Counted from the stretch's first letter, positions 15,448 through 24,464 are shown. The stretch is DNA of 64,000 nt from Streptomyces lienomycini (GCF_027947595.1 NZ_CP116257.1:3224001-3288000); one strand, 5' to 3'. A program made the numbers and translations. The notes: a model not told the origin generated them from the letters alone.

Positions 15448-16248
15448 TCAGGGCTGCGGACGGACCGTCAGCATCTGCTGGGCGTGGCCCACGGGGCCGT
15501 CCACGTCGTGCAGCACGGTGCTGGTGATGCCCTGGCCGGTGGGCCCGAAGACGACGGTGGTGTCCAGGCCGGTCCAGCGGCCGCGCGGCGCCCGGTGCAG
15601 GTGCAGGGTCAGATCGACGTTCGGGAACATCCACTCCCGCGGCGACTGCCGCACCGCGATGCCGTTGGCCGTGTCCACCAGCGCGACGTAGGAGGCCAGC
15701 GGGCTCGCGCTCTCCCCGGCGACCAGGTCGAGGCCGGTGGAGACCCAGGCGGTGGTGCGGCCGGGGGAGGGCGGCGCGAGCGGCCGTACGTCCAGGGAGG
15801 CGATGTAGCCGCCGGGCCACTCGGTGTCCATCGGCCACGGTGCCAGCGTGTCCGGCGCGGTGAGCCGGTCGGCACCGCCCCCGGCGACGGCGCTCGTGTC
15901 CACGTCCGCCAGCAGCCAGACCCTCGCGCGTGCCACCGACCGGCCCGCTATGAGCACGGTCGCCTCGACCAGTTCGATGGTGCGCCCCGGCCGGACGGTC
16001 TCCACCCGAATCTCGCACTCGTCCAGCGCCGGGCGGCCCAGGATGTCGAAGCTGATCCGGCTCGGCGACATGGCCGCGCCGACGCGGTCCGCCAGCTGCC
16101 GTTCGACGGCGTGGACGATGAGACCCCCGAGCGGGCTGAAGTGCTGCTCGTCGGAGCTCCACGCCCCGCCCGCGTGCGGGGTGGGCTTGTAGCGGTGCTC
16201 GTCGATCCGCTCGTAGTAGCTGTCCGGGGTCGCTGTGCTGGTGTTCAA
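15448..16248 (-). CDS. acyl-CoA thioesterase-like double-hotdog protein
   Basis: The 266-residue protein resembles the TesB-type double hotdog thioesterases. The first half contains SPLGGLIVHAVERQLADRV and SRISFDILGRPALDECEIRV; the second has WVSTGLDLVAGESASPLASY and DLTLHLHRAPRGRWTGLDTT. The start is a TTG at 16248, with AGGAG seven bases upstream; no ATG or GTG in frame has a better site. It should hydrolyse an acyl-CoA, but chain length and pathway are unknown. It stands alone between a VOC protein and a divergent stress-type operon. Confidence 0.8.
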   Translation of the reverse strand: MNTSTATPDSYYERIDEHRYKPTPHAGGAWSSDEQHFSPLGGLIVHAVERQLADRVGAAMSPSRISFDILGRPALDECEIRVETVRPGRTIELVEATVLIAGRSVARARVWLLADVDTSAVAGGGADRLTAPDTLAPWPMDTEWPGGYIASLDVRPLAPPSPGRTTAWVSTGLDLVAGESASPLASYVALVDTANGIAVRQSPREWMFPNVDLTLHLHRAPRGRWTGLDTTVVFGPTGQGITSTVLHDVDGPVGHAQQMLTVRPQP

Positions 16249-16425
16249 CGGGCTGCTCCTGGAACGACGGCGGTGACGACGACACGGCCCCCGGACGCCG
16301 GCGCCGGGGCCGCGACCAGGATAGGTCGGCGCCGGATCGCCCCCGGCCCGAGTGGGGCGCCCCCGGCGGGGAACCCAGACGTTCCAGGAAGCCGGAGGGG
16401 GAACGGCAGGCGAAGGAGCACGGCC

Positions 16426-16656
16426 ATGGCGAAGAGGCACGAGGACGGCGAGAACCTGAAGAAGGGCGACAAGGTCGGCTGGAGCAGCCACGGCTCCCGC
16501 ACCGAGGGCACGGTGGAGAAGAAGATCACCGAGCGCACGGAGGCGGCCGGCCGCACCGTGGACGCCTCGTCCGACGACCCGCAGTACCAGGTCCGCAGCG
16601 ACAGGTCCGGCCGGTCGGCCGTGCACAAGCCGTCCGCGCTCAAGAAGAAGAAGTGA
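16426..16656 (+). CDS. DUF2945 / Tudor-like small basic protein
   Basis: The 76-residue protein starts LKKGDKVGWSSHGSRTEGTV, the signature of the DUF2945 hypervirulence-associated Tudor-like family, and is rich in Lys/Arg with a poly-Lys end (KKKK). A GAAGGAG site lies upstream of the ATG. It is the first gene of a three-gene unit; DUF2945 and DUF3140 genes are often found together in bacteria. Function is unknown; the small beta-barrel could bind nucleic acid. Confidence 0.82.
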   Translation: MAKRHEDGENLKKGDKVGWSSHGSRTEGTVEKKITERTEAAGRTVDASSDDPQYQVRSDRSGRSAVHKPSALKKKK

Positions 16657-16662
16657 GGTGCC

Positions 16663-17004
16663 GTGGACGGCGACGAGCAGAAGGAGACCCGGGACGAGTT
16701 CCGCGAGCTGGTGAACATGACACCGGCCGCACTGGACAAGTGGCTCGACAGCGACGAGTCGCGGGACGCCGGGCACCACAAGGACGGGGGCGAGTCCGTC
16801 GGGCACGCGTCCGGCCGCCGCATCGTGGAGATCCTGCGGAAGAACAAGGGCGACCTCTCGGACGAGGACTACGAGCACATGCGCAAGGTCGTCGGCTACG
16901 TCCGCCGGCACCTCGCCCAGCGCCCGTCGGGCGACGTCGAGGACACCCGCTGGCGGTACTCGCTGATGAACTGGGGCCACGACCCCCTGGAGCACCATGG
17001 CTGA
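16663..17004 (+). CDS. DUF3140 family protein
   Basis: The 113-residue protein has the pattern FRELVNMTPAALDKWLDSDE ... GRRIVEILRKNKGDLSDEDYEHMRKVVGYVRRHLAQRP ending in WRYSLMNWGHDPL, matching the DUF3140 family that is fused or linked to DUF2945. GTG 16663 lies six bases after the preceding stop, so the genes are co-transcribed. It is helical and acidic, the opposite charge to its basic neighbour, which could mean they interact. Its biochemical role is unknown. Confidence 0.82.
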   Translation: MDGDEQKETRDEFRELVNMTPAALDKWLDSDESRDAGHHKDGGESVGHASGRRIVEILRKNKGDLSDEDYEHMRKVVGYVRRHLAQRPSGDVEDTRWRYSLMNWGHDPLEHHG

Positions 17005-17455
17005 CGACCCGCACCGGCGCCCCGAGGGCGTCAGCGACGAGACGGTCGAGGCGCTCGGGGCCCTGTCCAAGGCACTGGAGACGACCGAGTGCGCCCGCGG
17101 CCACCTGTTCGCCTTCCACCAGCACACCGGAGCGGCGGACTTCGAGCTGGACCGCGCGGTCGAACTGCTGCGGGCCGCCGGACACGCGGACTGGGCGGAG
17201 CGGGTGCGGACCGAGATCCTGGGCCGCAACGTCATCCCGGGCCACTGGACGTTCCAGATCGTCGAGGCGTACGACCGCACGTACTACCAGCCGTTCGGGG
17301 ACCTGGAGCGGGAAGCGGTGTCCCGCCTCGCCGACGGCCGGCACCACCTCTACGAGGCCGAACTGAAGGAGGCCCGCCGGACCCGGGACCACCCGGACCA
17401 CACGCCCCGCCCCGACACCCCCGGCAGCCGCGCACCGGACAGTCCCCTCACCTGA
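16997..17455 (+). CDS. conserved hypothetical protein
   Basis: The 152-residue protein overlaps DUF3140 by eight bases and is the last gene of the unit. The first 115 residues are helical and include TTECARGHLFAFHQHTGAAD and GHWTFQIVEAYDRTYYQPFG; the tail is charged and Pro-rich (RDHPDHTPRPDTPG). I do not recognise a named domain. Conserved His, Trp and Tyr residues suggest a compact helical fold. Its operon position points to the same stress or nucleoid-related role as the two upstream genes, which is inference. Confidence 0.75.
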   Translation: MADDPHRRPEGVSDETVEALGALSKALETTECARGHLFAFHQHTGAADFELDRAVELLRAAGHADWAERVRTEILGRNVIPGHWTFQIVEAYDRTYYQPFGDLEREAVSRLADGRHHLYEAELKEARRTRDHPDHTPRPDTPGSRAPDSPLT

Positions 17456-17477
17456 AGGGCCGCGCCCTGCCCGGGGG

Positions 17478-18854
17478 TCAGTCCCGTCCGCGGGCCCGCT
17501 TGAAGCGGTCCAGGCCCTCGGCGAGGTCGACGATCGGGTCCGGGTAGGCCGCGTACGCGGACCGCTCCGCCTTCGGCAGCCGCCACGGCTCGTGCACGGC
17601 CCGCCCCTCCAGCCCCGCCAGCTCGGGCACCCACCGCCGGACGTACGTCCCCTCGGGGTCGAACCGGCGTGCCTGCGTCGTGGGGTTCAGGACCCGGTGC
17701 GGGCGGGTGTCGGTGCCGGTGCCCGCGGCCCACTGCCAGTTGAGCTGGTTGTTCGCCACGTCGCCGTCGACGAGCAGCTCCAGGAAGTGCCGGGCGCCGA
17801 CCCGCCAGTCCACGTACAGCGTCTTGGTGAGGAAGCTCGCCACCAGCAGGCGGCCCCGGTTGTGCATCCAGCCCTCGTGCCGCAGCTGGCGCATCGCCGC
17901 GTCCACGATCGGGTAGCCCGTGCGCCCGTCCTTCCACGCGGCCGTGTCCGCCTCGGCGGCGGCACCGGTGCGCCAGCGGTCGTGCCGGGTGCGGTAGTCG
18001 GCGGCCGAGGCGTGCGGGCGGGCGGCGAGGACCTGGTGGTGGAAGTCCCGCCAGGCCAGCTGCCGCACGAACGCCTCGGCGCCCTCGCCGCCCGCGCGCC
18101 GCGCCCGGTGGACCAGCTCGACCGGGGACAGCGCGCCGAAGTGCAGGTCGGGGGAGAGCCGGGAGGTGGCGTCGCCGGACAGGTCGTCGTGGCGGTCCGC
18201 GTAGCCGAAGACACCGGTGCGCAGCCAGGCCGCCATCCGCTTCCTGGCCTCCCGCTCCCCGCCGGCCGGCAGCCCCGGGGACAGCGCGGCCGGGTCCCCG
18301 CGGTCGGGCACCGGCTCCGAGCCGACCCCGCCCGGGACCCGCACCCTGCGCGGCGCGGCCAGCGGCTCGCGCACGGAGTGCTCGCCCCAGCGCCGGAAGT
18401 ACGGCGTGAAGACGGCGAAGTGGTCGGAGGCGGCCGGGGTGACGGACCCCGGCGCCAGCACGGTGGTCACGGCGTCGTGGACGTGGAGCCGGCGGCCCCG
18501 TGCCTCGAGCGCGGACCGCAGGCGTTCCTCGCGACGGTGGGCGTGCCCGCTCACGTCGGCCGCCATGTGCACGTCGTGGGCGTCGGCCTCCCCGGCCGCC
18601 GCGCACACCTCCTCCACCAGGTCGCCGGAGCGGACGATCAGCCGCCCGCCCCGCTCCCGGAGCCCCGCGTCCAGGTCCCGCAGGCAGTCGGCGAGCAGGG
18701 CGAGGCGGTTGGGCGCGGCGAAACCGGCCGCGTCCACGGCCCGGTCGCGGACGAACACCGGTACGACGGTGTCGGAGCCGTCCAGCGCCGCGCGCAGCGG
18801 CGGATGGTCGTGCAGCCGCAGATCGCGGGTGAACAGGACGACCGACGTGGTCAT
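17478..18854 (-). CDS. phr: deoxyribodipyrimidine photolyase
   Basis: The 458-residue flavoenzyme repairs UV-induced cyclobutane pyrimidine dimers using light. The antenna domain (VVLFTRDLRLHDHPPLRAAL) occupies about residues 1-130. The FAD domain shows GYPIVDAAMRQLRHEGWMHN, RLLVASFLTKTLYVDWRVGA, NNQLNWQWAAGTGTDTRP and FDPEGTYVRRWVPELAGL, with the tryptophans of the electron-transfer chain. Length fits class I CPD photolyases. It follows an SDR/DUF2867 gene on the same strand, 195 bases downstream; photolyases next to such genes occur in light-induced carotenoid loci, but no carotenoid gene is present here. Confidence 0.95.
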   Translation of the reverse strand: MTTSVVLFTRDLRLHDHPPLRAALDGSDTVVPVFVRDRAVDAAGFAAPNRLALLADCLRDLDAGLRERGGRLIVRSGDLVEEVCAAAGEADAHDVHMAADVSGHAHRREERLRSALEARGRRLHVHDAVTTVLAPGSVTPAASDHFAVFTPYFRRWGEHSVREPLAAPRRVRVPGGVGSEPVPDRGDPAALSPGLPAGGEREARKRMAAWLRTGVFGYADRHDDLSGDATSRLSPDLHFGALSPVELVHRARRAGGEGAEAFVRQLAWRDFHHQVLAARPHASAADYRTRHDRWRTGAAAEADTAAWKDGRTGYPIVDAAMRQLRHEGWMHNRGRLLVASFLTKTLYVDWRVGARHFLELLVDGDVANNQLNWQWAAGTGTDTRPHRVLNPTTQARRFDPEGTYVRRWVPELAGLEGRAVHEPWRLPKAERSAYAAYPDPIVDLAEGLDRFKRARGRD

Positions 18855-18999
18855 GGCGCTCCTCGCAGAGGGTGTCGGGCGACGGTACCGGACCGGCGGA
18901 CGCCCCGATCGAGGACGCGCGGGGGTGCGAAAGGGGACGGAACGGGCGTGAGGCCCCCTCGGTGAGGCGCGTGCCGGACGGCGGCCCCGGGCCGGTCCG

Positions 19000-19040
19000 C
19001 CGCAGCGGGGGCCGGCCCGGGGCCCCGCAGCGGGGGCCGG
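19000..19040. repeat. 16-base direct repeat in the phr leader
   Basis: CCGCAGCGGGGGCCGG occurs at 19000-19015 and 19025-19040 with very GC-rich sequence around it, between the SDR gene and phr. It may form the terminator of the SDR gene, but the symmetry is imperfect. Confidence 0.5.
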
Positions 19041-19049
19041 TGCGCGGGG

Positions 19050-20612
19050 TCAGGGCGCGGACGCGTCCGGTACCGGGACGGTCGGCCGCGGGGCCCGGGA
19101 CGCGGCGCGGGCGATGTTGCGGGCCATACCGCCGAAGACCACGGCGTGGAAGGGCGACACGCTCCACCAGTACGCCTGGCCCGCCAGCCCGTGGGGGTGG
19201 AACAGCGCCCGCTGGCGGTACCGCGTCCGACCCGCGTCGTCGGTCTCGGCGTGCATCTCCAGCCAGGCGAGTCCCGGCAGCCGCATCTCGGCGCGCAGCC
19301 GCAGCAGCCGGCCGGGGACGATCTCCTCCACCCGCCAGAAGTCCAGGGAGTCGCCGACCCGCAGCCGCGCGGCGTCCCGGCGCCCCCGGCGCAGGCCCAC
19401 CCCGCCCACCAGCCGGTCGAGCCAGCCCCGTACCGCCCAGGCCAGCGGGAAGGAGTACCAGCCGTTGTCGCCGCCGATGCCCTCGATGACCCGCCACAGC
19501 GCGTCGGGCGGCGCGTCGACGGTCAGCGCGCGGTGGTCGGTGTAGAGGCTGCCGCCGGCCCAGTCGGGGTCGGTGGGCAGCGGGTCGCTGGGCGCCCCCG
19601 GCACGGACGCGGACGACCAGCGGGTGGTGACCTGGGCGTCCCGCACCCGTCGCAGGGCCAGGCGCAGCGCCTCGTCGAAGCCGAGCGGATACCCCGGCGG
19701 GGGCGGCACGTACCGGACGATGTCGTTCTCGCGGCACACCACCTCGTGCCGCAGGGACTCGGTCAGCGGGCGCGCGATGGCCGCCGGGACCGGCGTGACC
19801 AGTCCGACCCAGTGGCTGGACAGGCCGGGGGAGAGCATCGGCACCGGCAGGATCAGCCGCCTGGGCAGTTCGGCGACCTCGGCGTAGCGGACCATCATGT
19901 CCCGGTAGGTGAGGATGTCCGGGCCGCCGATGTCGAAGGCCCGGGACACCTCGGACGGCATGGCCGCGCTGCCGACCAGCGCGCGCAGCACGTCCCGGAC
20001 GGCGACCGGCTGGGCGCGGGTGTGGACCCAGCTGGGCGTGACCATCACCGGCAGCCGCTCGGTGAGGTAGCGCAGCATCTCGAAGGAGGCCGAGCCGGAG
20101 CCGATGACGATCGCCGCGCGCAGCACGGTCGCGGGCACCGAGGAGGCCAGCAGGATGCGGCCGACCTCGGCACGGGAGCGCAGGTGCGGCGACAGGTCCC
20201 GTTCCGGCACGCCGGCCGGGGTCAGACCGCCCAGGTAGACGATGCGCCGCACCCCGGCCGCCTCGGCCCGCTCGGCGAAGACCCGCGCCGCCCGCCGGTC
20301 CGTCTCCTCGAAGTCGTCGCCGCTGCCGAGCGCGTGCACCAGGTAGTAGGCCACGTCGACGCCCACCATGGCCCGCGCCACCGAGTCGGCGTCGGTCACG
20401 TCGCCCCGCACCACCTCGGCCCTCCCCGCCCACGGGTGGTCGCGCAGCTTGTGCGGGGAGCGGGCCAGGCACCGCACCCGGTGCCCGGCGTCGAGCAACT
20501 CGGGCACCAGACGGCCCCCGATGTACCCCGTCGCGCCGGTGACCAGGCACCGCGGACCCGCTCCGCCGCCCTCGCCGCTCGTCCGGCCGGTTCCTTCGCT
20601 TCCCTGGCTCAT
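19050..20612 (-). CDS. NAD(P)-binding SDR with C-terminal DUF2867
   Basis: The 520-residue protein has an atypical short-chain dehydrogenase domain (CLVTGATGYIGGRLVPELLD at about residues 22-41, then YYLVHALGSGDDFEETDRRA and VRRIVYLGGL) and a C-terminal DUF2867 domain from about residue 335, containing WRVIEGIGGDNGWYSFPLAW and FHPHGLAGQAYWWSVSPFHA. Members resemble NmrA-type and epimerase proteins with a SRPBCC-like module. The substrate is unknown. It is transcribed towards phr and is divergent from a MarR gene 104 bases away. Confidence 0.85.
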   Translation of the reverse strand: MSQGSEGTGRTSGEGGGAGPRCLVTGATGYIGGRLVPELLDAGHRVRCLARSPHKLRDHPWAGRAEVVRGDVTDADSVARAMVGVDVAYYLVHALGSGDDFEETDRRAARVFAERAEAAGVRRIVYLGGLTPAGVPERDLSPHLRSRAEVGRILLASSVPATVLRAAIVIGSGSASFEMLRYLTERLPVMVTPSWVHTRAQPVAVRDVLRALVGSAAMPSEVSRAFDIGGPDILTYRDMMVRYAEVAELPRRLILPVPMLSPGLSSHWVGLVTPVPAAIARPLTESLRHEVVCRENDIVRYVPPPPGYPLGFDEALRLALRRVRDAQVTTRWSSASVPGAPSDPLPTDPDWAGGSLYTDHRALTVDAPPDALWRVIEGIGGDNGWYSFPLAWAVRGWLDRLVGGVGLRRGRRDAARLRVGDSLDFWRVEEIVPGRLLRLRAEMRLPGLAWLEMHAETDDAGRTRYRQRALFHPHGLAGQAYWWSVSPFHAVVFGGMARNIARAASRAPRPTVPVPDASAP

Positions 20613-20716
20613 GGGGCTCCGTCGCTCGCGGGACAGTGGTCACCCTGACCCCTTCCCCCGGCCGGGCCGCGGTGGATGCGTTCCGGCGCAGGTTGACCCT
20701 TCTATACGCTGATCGC

Positions 20717-21223
20717 GTGGCGACAGCGAACCAGCGCGGGCAGCACGCGCACGAGCGGGGGGCCGGCTCCGGTCCCGAGGCGAGTGACCTGCACGTCCTC
20801 GCCGCACAGTTGCGGCGGATGAACGGCGAGATCAACCGGCTCGTGCACGGTTTCGCCGGCACCCACGCCCTGCACGCCACCGACGTCCAGGCGCTCGCCG
20901 CGATCCTGGACGCGCGCGAGCCCATGACGCCGGGGCGGCTGCGCGAGCACCTGGGGCTCACCTCCGGAGCGGTGACGGCGTGTGTGGACCGGCTGGAGCG
21001 CGCCGGGCACGTGCGCCGGGTCCGGGAGAGCACCGACCGCCGGGTCGTGCACCTGCGCTACGTGCCCGAGGCCCGGGAGGCGGCCCGGACGTACTTCCTG
21101 CCGCTGGCCGAGGCCGCCGCCACCACCCGCTCGCGCTTCGACGACGGCGAGCTGGCGGTCGTGGTCCGCTTCCTGACGGCCCTCAACGAGGAACTGCACC
21201 TCGTGCGGTCGGACGACCGCTGA
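20717..21223 (+). CDS. MarR-family transcriptional regulator
   Basis: The 168-residue protein has a MarR winged helix: ALHATDVQALAAILDAREPM, then TPGRLREHLGLTSGAVTACV and the wing VRRVRESTDRRVVHLRYVPE, at about residues 58-125. Start GTG 20717 is preferred to the earlier frame because a TATACG hexamer lies 9-14 bases ahead, suggesting a leaderless transcript. It lies in tandem with an MMPL exporter 141 bases downstream, and the gap has a long A+T-rich inverted repeat, so it probably represses the exporter and responds to an exported compound. Confidence 0.88.
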   Translation: MATANQRGQHAHERGAGSGPEASDLHVLAAQLRRMNGEINRLVHGFAGTHALHATDVQALAAILDAREPMTPGRLREHLGLTSGAVTACVDRLERAGHVRRVRESTDRRVVHLRYVPEAREAARTYFLPLAEAAATTRSRFDDGELAVVVRFLTALNEELHLVRSDDR

Positions 21224-21297
21224 TTCCACCCGGCGGTTACCGCATCCGGGGGAGTGCCCGGGGCACAAGGCGGTGTGTCACGAGGACCCGAAGTAAT

Positions 21298-21324
21298 TCG
21301 ATCATTGAGATTGTTTATGATCGA
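21298..21324. promoter_or_regulatory. A+T-rich inverted repeat, putative MarR operator
   Basis: TCGATCAT (21298-21305) and ATGATCGA (21317-21324) are perfect complements separated by 11 bases. The stretch stands out in a GC-rich setting and lies 40 bases ahead of the MMPL gene, a typical MarR binding position. Confidence 0.65.
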
Positions 21325-21364
21325 GCTACTTTCCGCGCCGCTAGGACCTGGAGACCCGACACCG

Positions 21365-23464
21365 ATGTCCATCCCCTCCCGACGGGCCCGCTGGCTCGTC
21401 CCCGTCCTGCTGCTCCTGGTCTGGCTCGGCATCGGCGGAGCGCTGGGCCCCTACGCCGGGAAACTCGGCGAGGTCGCCACCAACGACCAGGCCGCCTTCC
21501 TGCCCCGCAGTGCGGAGTCCACCCGGGTCATCGACGCCCAGAAGGCCTTCCAGCAGAACGAGACCCTCCCGGTGATCGTCGTGTGGACCGCCGACGGCGG
21601 CGGCCCGGCCACCGGGCACCGGGAGCAGGCCACCCGGTCCCTCGCCGCCCTCGAAGGCGAACCCGGCATCGTCGGACCCGCGTCGCCCGCGCTGCCCTCC
21701 GAGGACAAGGAGGCGCTCCAGGCCGTCGTCCAGATCGAGCCCGGCCTCGGCGACGCCCTGCCCGACGTCCTCGAGCGGATCGGCGACGCCGCCGGACAGG
21801 TCCCCGGCACACAGGCCCAGCTGGCCGGACCCGCGGCCTCCCAGGCGGACCTCTCCGACGCCTTCTCGGGCATCGACGGACTGCTGCTCGGCGTCGCGCT
21901 GATCACCGTGCTGGTGATCCTGCTGCTCGTCTACCGCAGCGTCCTGCTGCCCCTGGTCATCATCCTCGGCGCCGTGTTCGCCCTCGGCCTGGCCTGCGCG
22001 ATCGTCTACGCCCTCGCCGACCGCGACGTCGTCCGCGTCGACGGCCAGGTCCAGGGCATCCTCTCCATCCTGGTCATCGGCGCCGCCACCGACTACGCCC
22101 TGCTGCTCACCGCCCGCTTCCGCGAGGAACTGGCCCGGCGCCCGGACCGCTTCACCGCCGTGCGCGCCGCCCTGCGGGCGTCCTGGAGTGCCGTCGTGGC
22201 CAGCGCGGCGACCGTCGCCCTCGCCCTGCTGGCGCTGCTGCTCAGCGACCTGACCAACAACCGCGCGCTCGGACCCGTCGGCGCCATCGGCATCGTCTGC
22301 GCCGTCCTGAGCACGCTCACCTTCCTGCCCGCCGTCCTGGTCCTGCTCGGCCGGGCCGCCTACTGGCCCGCGCGGCCCGCACCGACCGGCGACCCGGAAG
22401 CGGCAGGCGGACACCGTCTGTGGCACCGGGTCGCCGCACTGGTGGACCGGGCCCCGCGCCGCATCTGGGCGATCTCCCTGGCCGCACTGGTCGCCTGCGC
22501 CGCCTTCGCGCCGACCCTGACCTCCAAGGGCGTCCCCCTGGACGAGATCTTCGTGAACGACACGCCGTCGGTCGCCGCGCAGCAGACCCTGGCCCGGCAC
22601 TTCCCCGGCGGTTCCGGCAACCCGGCCGTCGTCATCGCCGAGGCCGACCGTCTCGACCCCGTCCTCGCGGCCGCCCGGGACACCCGCGGCGTCGCCTCCG
22701 CCGACCCGGTGACCGCCTCCGGCCGCCCCGGCGGCGGCGAGCCCAAGGTGGTCGACGGGCGGGTCAGGATCGACGCGACACTCGAGGCGCCGGCCGACAG
22801 CGACGCCGCCAAGAGCGCGGTGGCCCGCCTCAGGTCGGCCGTCCACGACGTGCCCGGCGCGGACGCCCTCGTCGGCGGCTACACCGCCCAGCAGTACGAC
22901 ACCCAGCACACCGCCGAGCACGACCGCACGCTCATCGTGCCGGTGGTCCTCGCCATCATCCTGGTCATCCTGATCGCGCTGCTGCGCTCCCTGCTGATGC
23001 CCGTGCTGCTGGTGGCGACGGTGGCGCTGAACTTCCTGGCCACCCTCGGCATCTCCGCGCTCGTCTTCACCCACGTCTTCGGCTTCAGCGGCACGGACGC
23101 CTCCGTCCCGCTCTACGGGTTCGTCTTCCTGGTCGCCCTCGGCGTGGACTACAACATCTTCCTCATGTCCCGGGTCCGGCAGGAGTCCCTGCACCACGGG
23201 GTGCGGGAGGGCATCCTGCGCGGTCTCACGGCCACCGGCGGCGTGATCACCTCGGCCGGCGTCGTCCTCGCCGCCACCTTCGCCGCGCTCGGCGTGATCC
23301 CGCTGGCCTTCCTGGTGCAGATCGCGTTCATCGTGGCCTTCGGCGTCCTGCTGGACACGCTGGTGGTGCGCTCGCTGCTGGTCCCGGCGCTGGCCCGCGA
23401 CATCGGCGCCGTCGCCTGGTGGCCGGGGCGGCTGGGCCGGCGCACCCCGGAACGGGAGGAGTGA
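21365..23464 (+). CDS. MMPL/RND-family exporter
   Basis: The 699-residue membrane protein has the MMPL layout, two repeats of one helix, a large extracytoplasmic domain and five helices: N-terminal helix at about 8-30, helices around GLLLGVALITVLVILLLVYR and following to about 345, a second external domain, then LIVPVVLAIILVILIALLRS to the end. The conserved GAATDYALLLTARFREEL and GVDYNIFLMSRVRQESL carry proton-relay Asp-Tyr pairs. Such proteins export lipids or antibiotics (ActII-3 type). ATG 21365 is chosen. It lies after a MarR gene with an operator-like repeat between them. Confidence 0.92.
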   Translation: MSIPSRRARWLVPVLLLLVWLGIGGALGPYAGKLGEVATNDQAAFLPRSAESTRVIDAQKAFQQNETLPVIVVWTADGGGPATGHREQATRSLAALEGEPGIVGPASPALPSEDKEALQAVVQIEPGLGDALPDVLERIGDAAGQVPGTQAQLAGPAASQADLSDAFSGIDGLLLGVALITVLVILLLVYRSVLLPLVIILGAVFALGLACAIVYALADRDVVRVDGQVQGILSILVIGAATDYALLLTARFREELARRPDRFTAVRAALRASWSAVVASAATVALALLALLLSDLTNNRALGPVGAIGIVCAVLSTLTFLPAVLVLLGRAAYWPARPAPTGDPEAAGGHRLWHRVAALVDRAPRRIWAISLAALVACAAFAPTLTSKGVPLDEIFVNDTPSVAAQQTLARHFPGGSGNPAVVIAEADRLDPVLAAARDTRGVASADPVTASGRPGGGEPKVVDGRVRIDATLEAPADSDAAKSAVARLRSAVHDVPGADALVGGYTAQQYDTQHTAEHDRTLIVPVVLAIILVILIALLRSLLMPVLLVATVALNFLATLGISALVFTHVFGFSGTDASVPLYGFVFLVALGVDYNIFLMSRVRQESLHHGVREGILRGLTATGGVITSAGVVLAATFAALGVIPLAFLVQIAFIVAFGVLLDTLVVRSLLVPALARDIGAVAWWPGRLGRRTPEREE

Positions 23465-23466
23465 CC

Positions 23467-23483
23467 CGCCCCGCAGCGGGGCG
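23467..23483. terminator. short GC hairpin between convergent genes
   Basis: CGCCCCGC and GCGGGGCG are perfect complements with one central base (effective loop of about three or five). It immediately follows the MMPL stop and faces the F420-type gene. Confidence 0.4.
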
Positions 23484-23512
23484 CCGGGCGTCCGGGCGCC
23501 GGGGCCCGGGCG

Positions 23513-23938
23513 TCAGGCGTCCGGACGCCCCGCCCCCGGGCGCACCGAGCCGAGGAAGCGCCGTACGGCGATCTCGATGACGACCCGCTCCGGATTGGCC
23601 CGGGGCTGCCGGTAGCGGGCGGCGTACCGGGCCTCCGCGTCGCGGACCGCCCCGGCGTCGTCCCGCACGGACGCGACGCCCTCCAGCGTGGACCAGCGCC
23701 TGCCCTCCACCTGGCCCACGGCGACGACGACCCCCGCGGCCCGCCGCACGTTGCGCGCCTTCGCGGTGTCCCGGCCCGTGATGACCCGTGCCGTACGGGT
23801 GGCGTGGTCGTACGTCACCCCGACCGGGACCAGGTGGGGTGTCCCGTCGGCCCGCGGCGTCGACAGGAAGCACACCCGGCGCTCCTGCCAGAACCGGACG
23901 AACTCCTCGTCCGCGTCGTGCCGTTCCCCGGTGTCCAT
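23513..23938 (-). CDS. PPOX-class F420-dependent oxidoreductase-like protein
   Basis: The 141-residue protein has a split-barrel flavin-binding fold: FVRFWQERRVCFLSTPRADGTPHLVPV near the N-terminus and strand pattern ARVITGRDTAKARNVRRAAG, typical of the actinobacterial pyridoxamine-oxidase-like family that often uses F420. ATG 23938 has GAGGAG at a good spacing; the GTG at 23944 sits on the site. It converges on the MMPL gene. Whether the cofactor is F420, FMN or heme cannot be decided from sequence. Confidence 0.8.
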   Translation of the reverse strand: MDTGERHDADEEFVRFWQERRVCFLSTPRADGTPHLVPVGVTYDHATRTARVITGRDTAKARNVRRAAGVVVAVGQVEGRRWSTLEGVASVRDDAGAVRDAEARYAARYRQPRANPERVVIEIAVRRFLGSVRPGAGRPDA

Positions 23939-24040
23939 CCGCACTCCTCGTCCGCGTCGCGTGCCCCCGTCCGGGACAAGGATCGCCCGGCGGACCGGAC
24001 GTCCGCCCGGTGGGGTCCGGGTGGCGGCGGGGGACCGGGG

Positions 24041-24253
24041 TCAGGCGGCGTCCCGTCCGGACGCGCGGGCCCCGGCCGGTTCCGTGCGCGGGCCCGGCGA
24101 GCGACGGTCCCGGCCGCCCGGGAGCAGACGCAGATGCCGCCGGCGCGCGTGCCGGGGCGGCCCCGGATCACCGAACAGCCGGTCCTCCAGGTACGTCATG
24201 GTGAACAGCAACAGCCCCATCCCGGGCAGTAGCAGGACGGCAACGGTAACCAC
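24041..24253 (-). CDS. small single-helix membrane protein
   Basis: The 70-residue protein has one N-terminal transmembrane helix (VAVLLLPGMGLLLFTMTYLE) followed by an Arg/Pro-rich cytoplasmic tail with RRRHLRLLPGGRDRRSPGP. The GTG at 24253 starts directly before the helix. Short proteins of this design with a LEDRLFG-like motif after the helix recur in Streptomyces and are unassigned. It is divergent from the MscS channel gene. Confidence 0.65.
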   Translation of the reverse strand: MVTVAVLLLPGMGLLLFTMTYLEDRLFGDPGPPRHARRRHLRLLPGGRDRRSPGPRTEPAGARASGRDAA

Positions 24254-24464
24254 GCCGCAGGTCCCCCTCCGCAGTGGACGACTCCCTGCGGGTGCCCAGG
24301 GCGGCGCCGGTGATGGGCCCGCGGGGAGTGAAGATGACGCGACTGTCCGACATAAGGGGCAAGTGCCGGTAAGGGGGACGAGTGTGCCGGGTCATGTTCG
24401 TGTCGCGCGCGGGTAGGCGGCTCCGACGGCAGACATGTCCCCCAGGAACGGAGCACCCGAGCCG

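Noticed and set aside
17350..21033. A 1227-codon open frame on the minus strand
   Set aside because: It is a GC-rich shadow of the photolyase and SDR genes; its translation has no recognisable domain and is Arg/Ala/Gly-rich.
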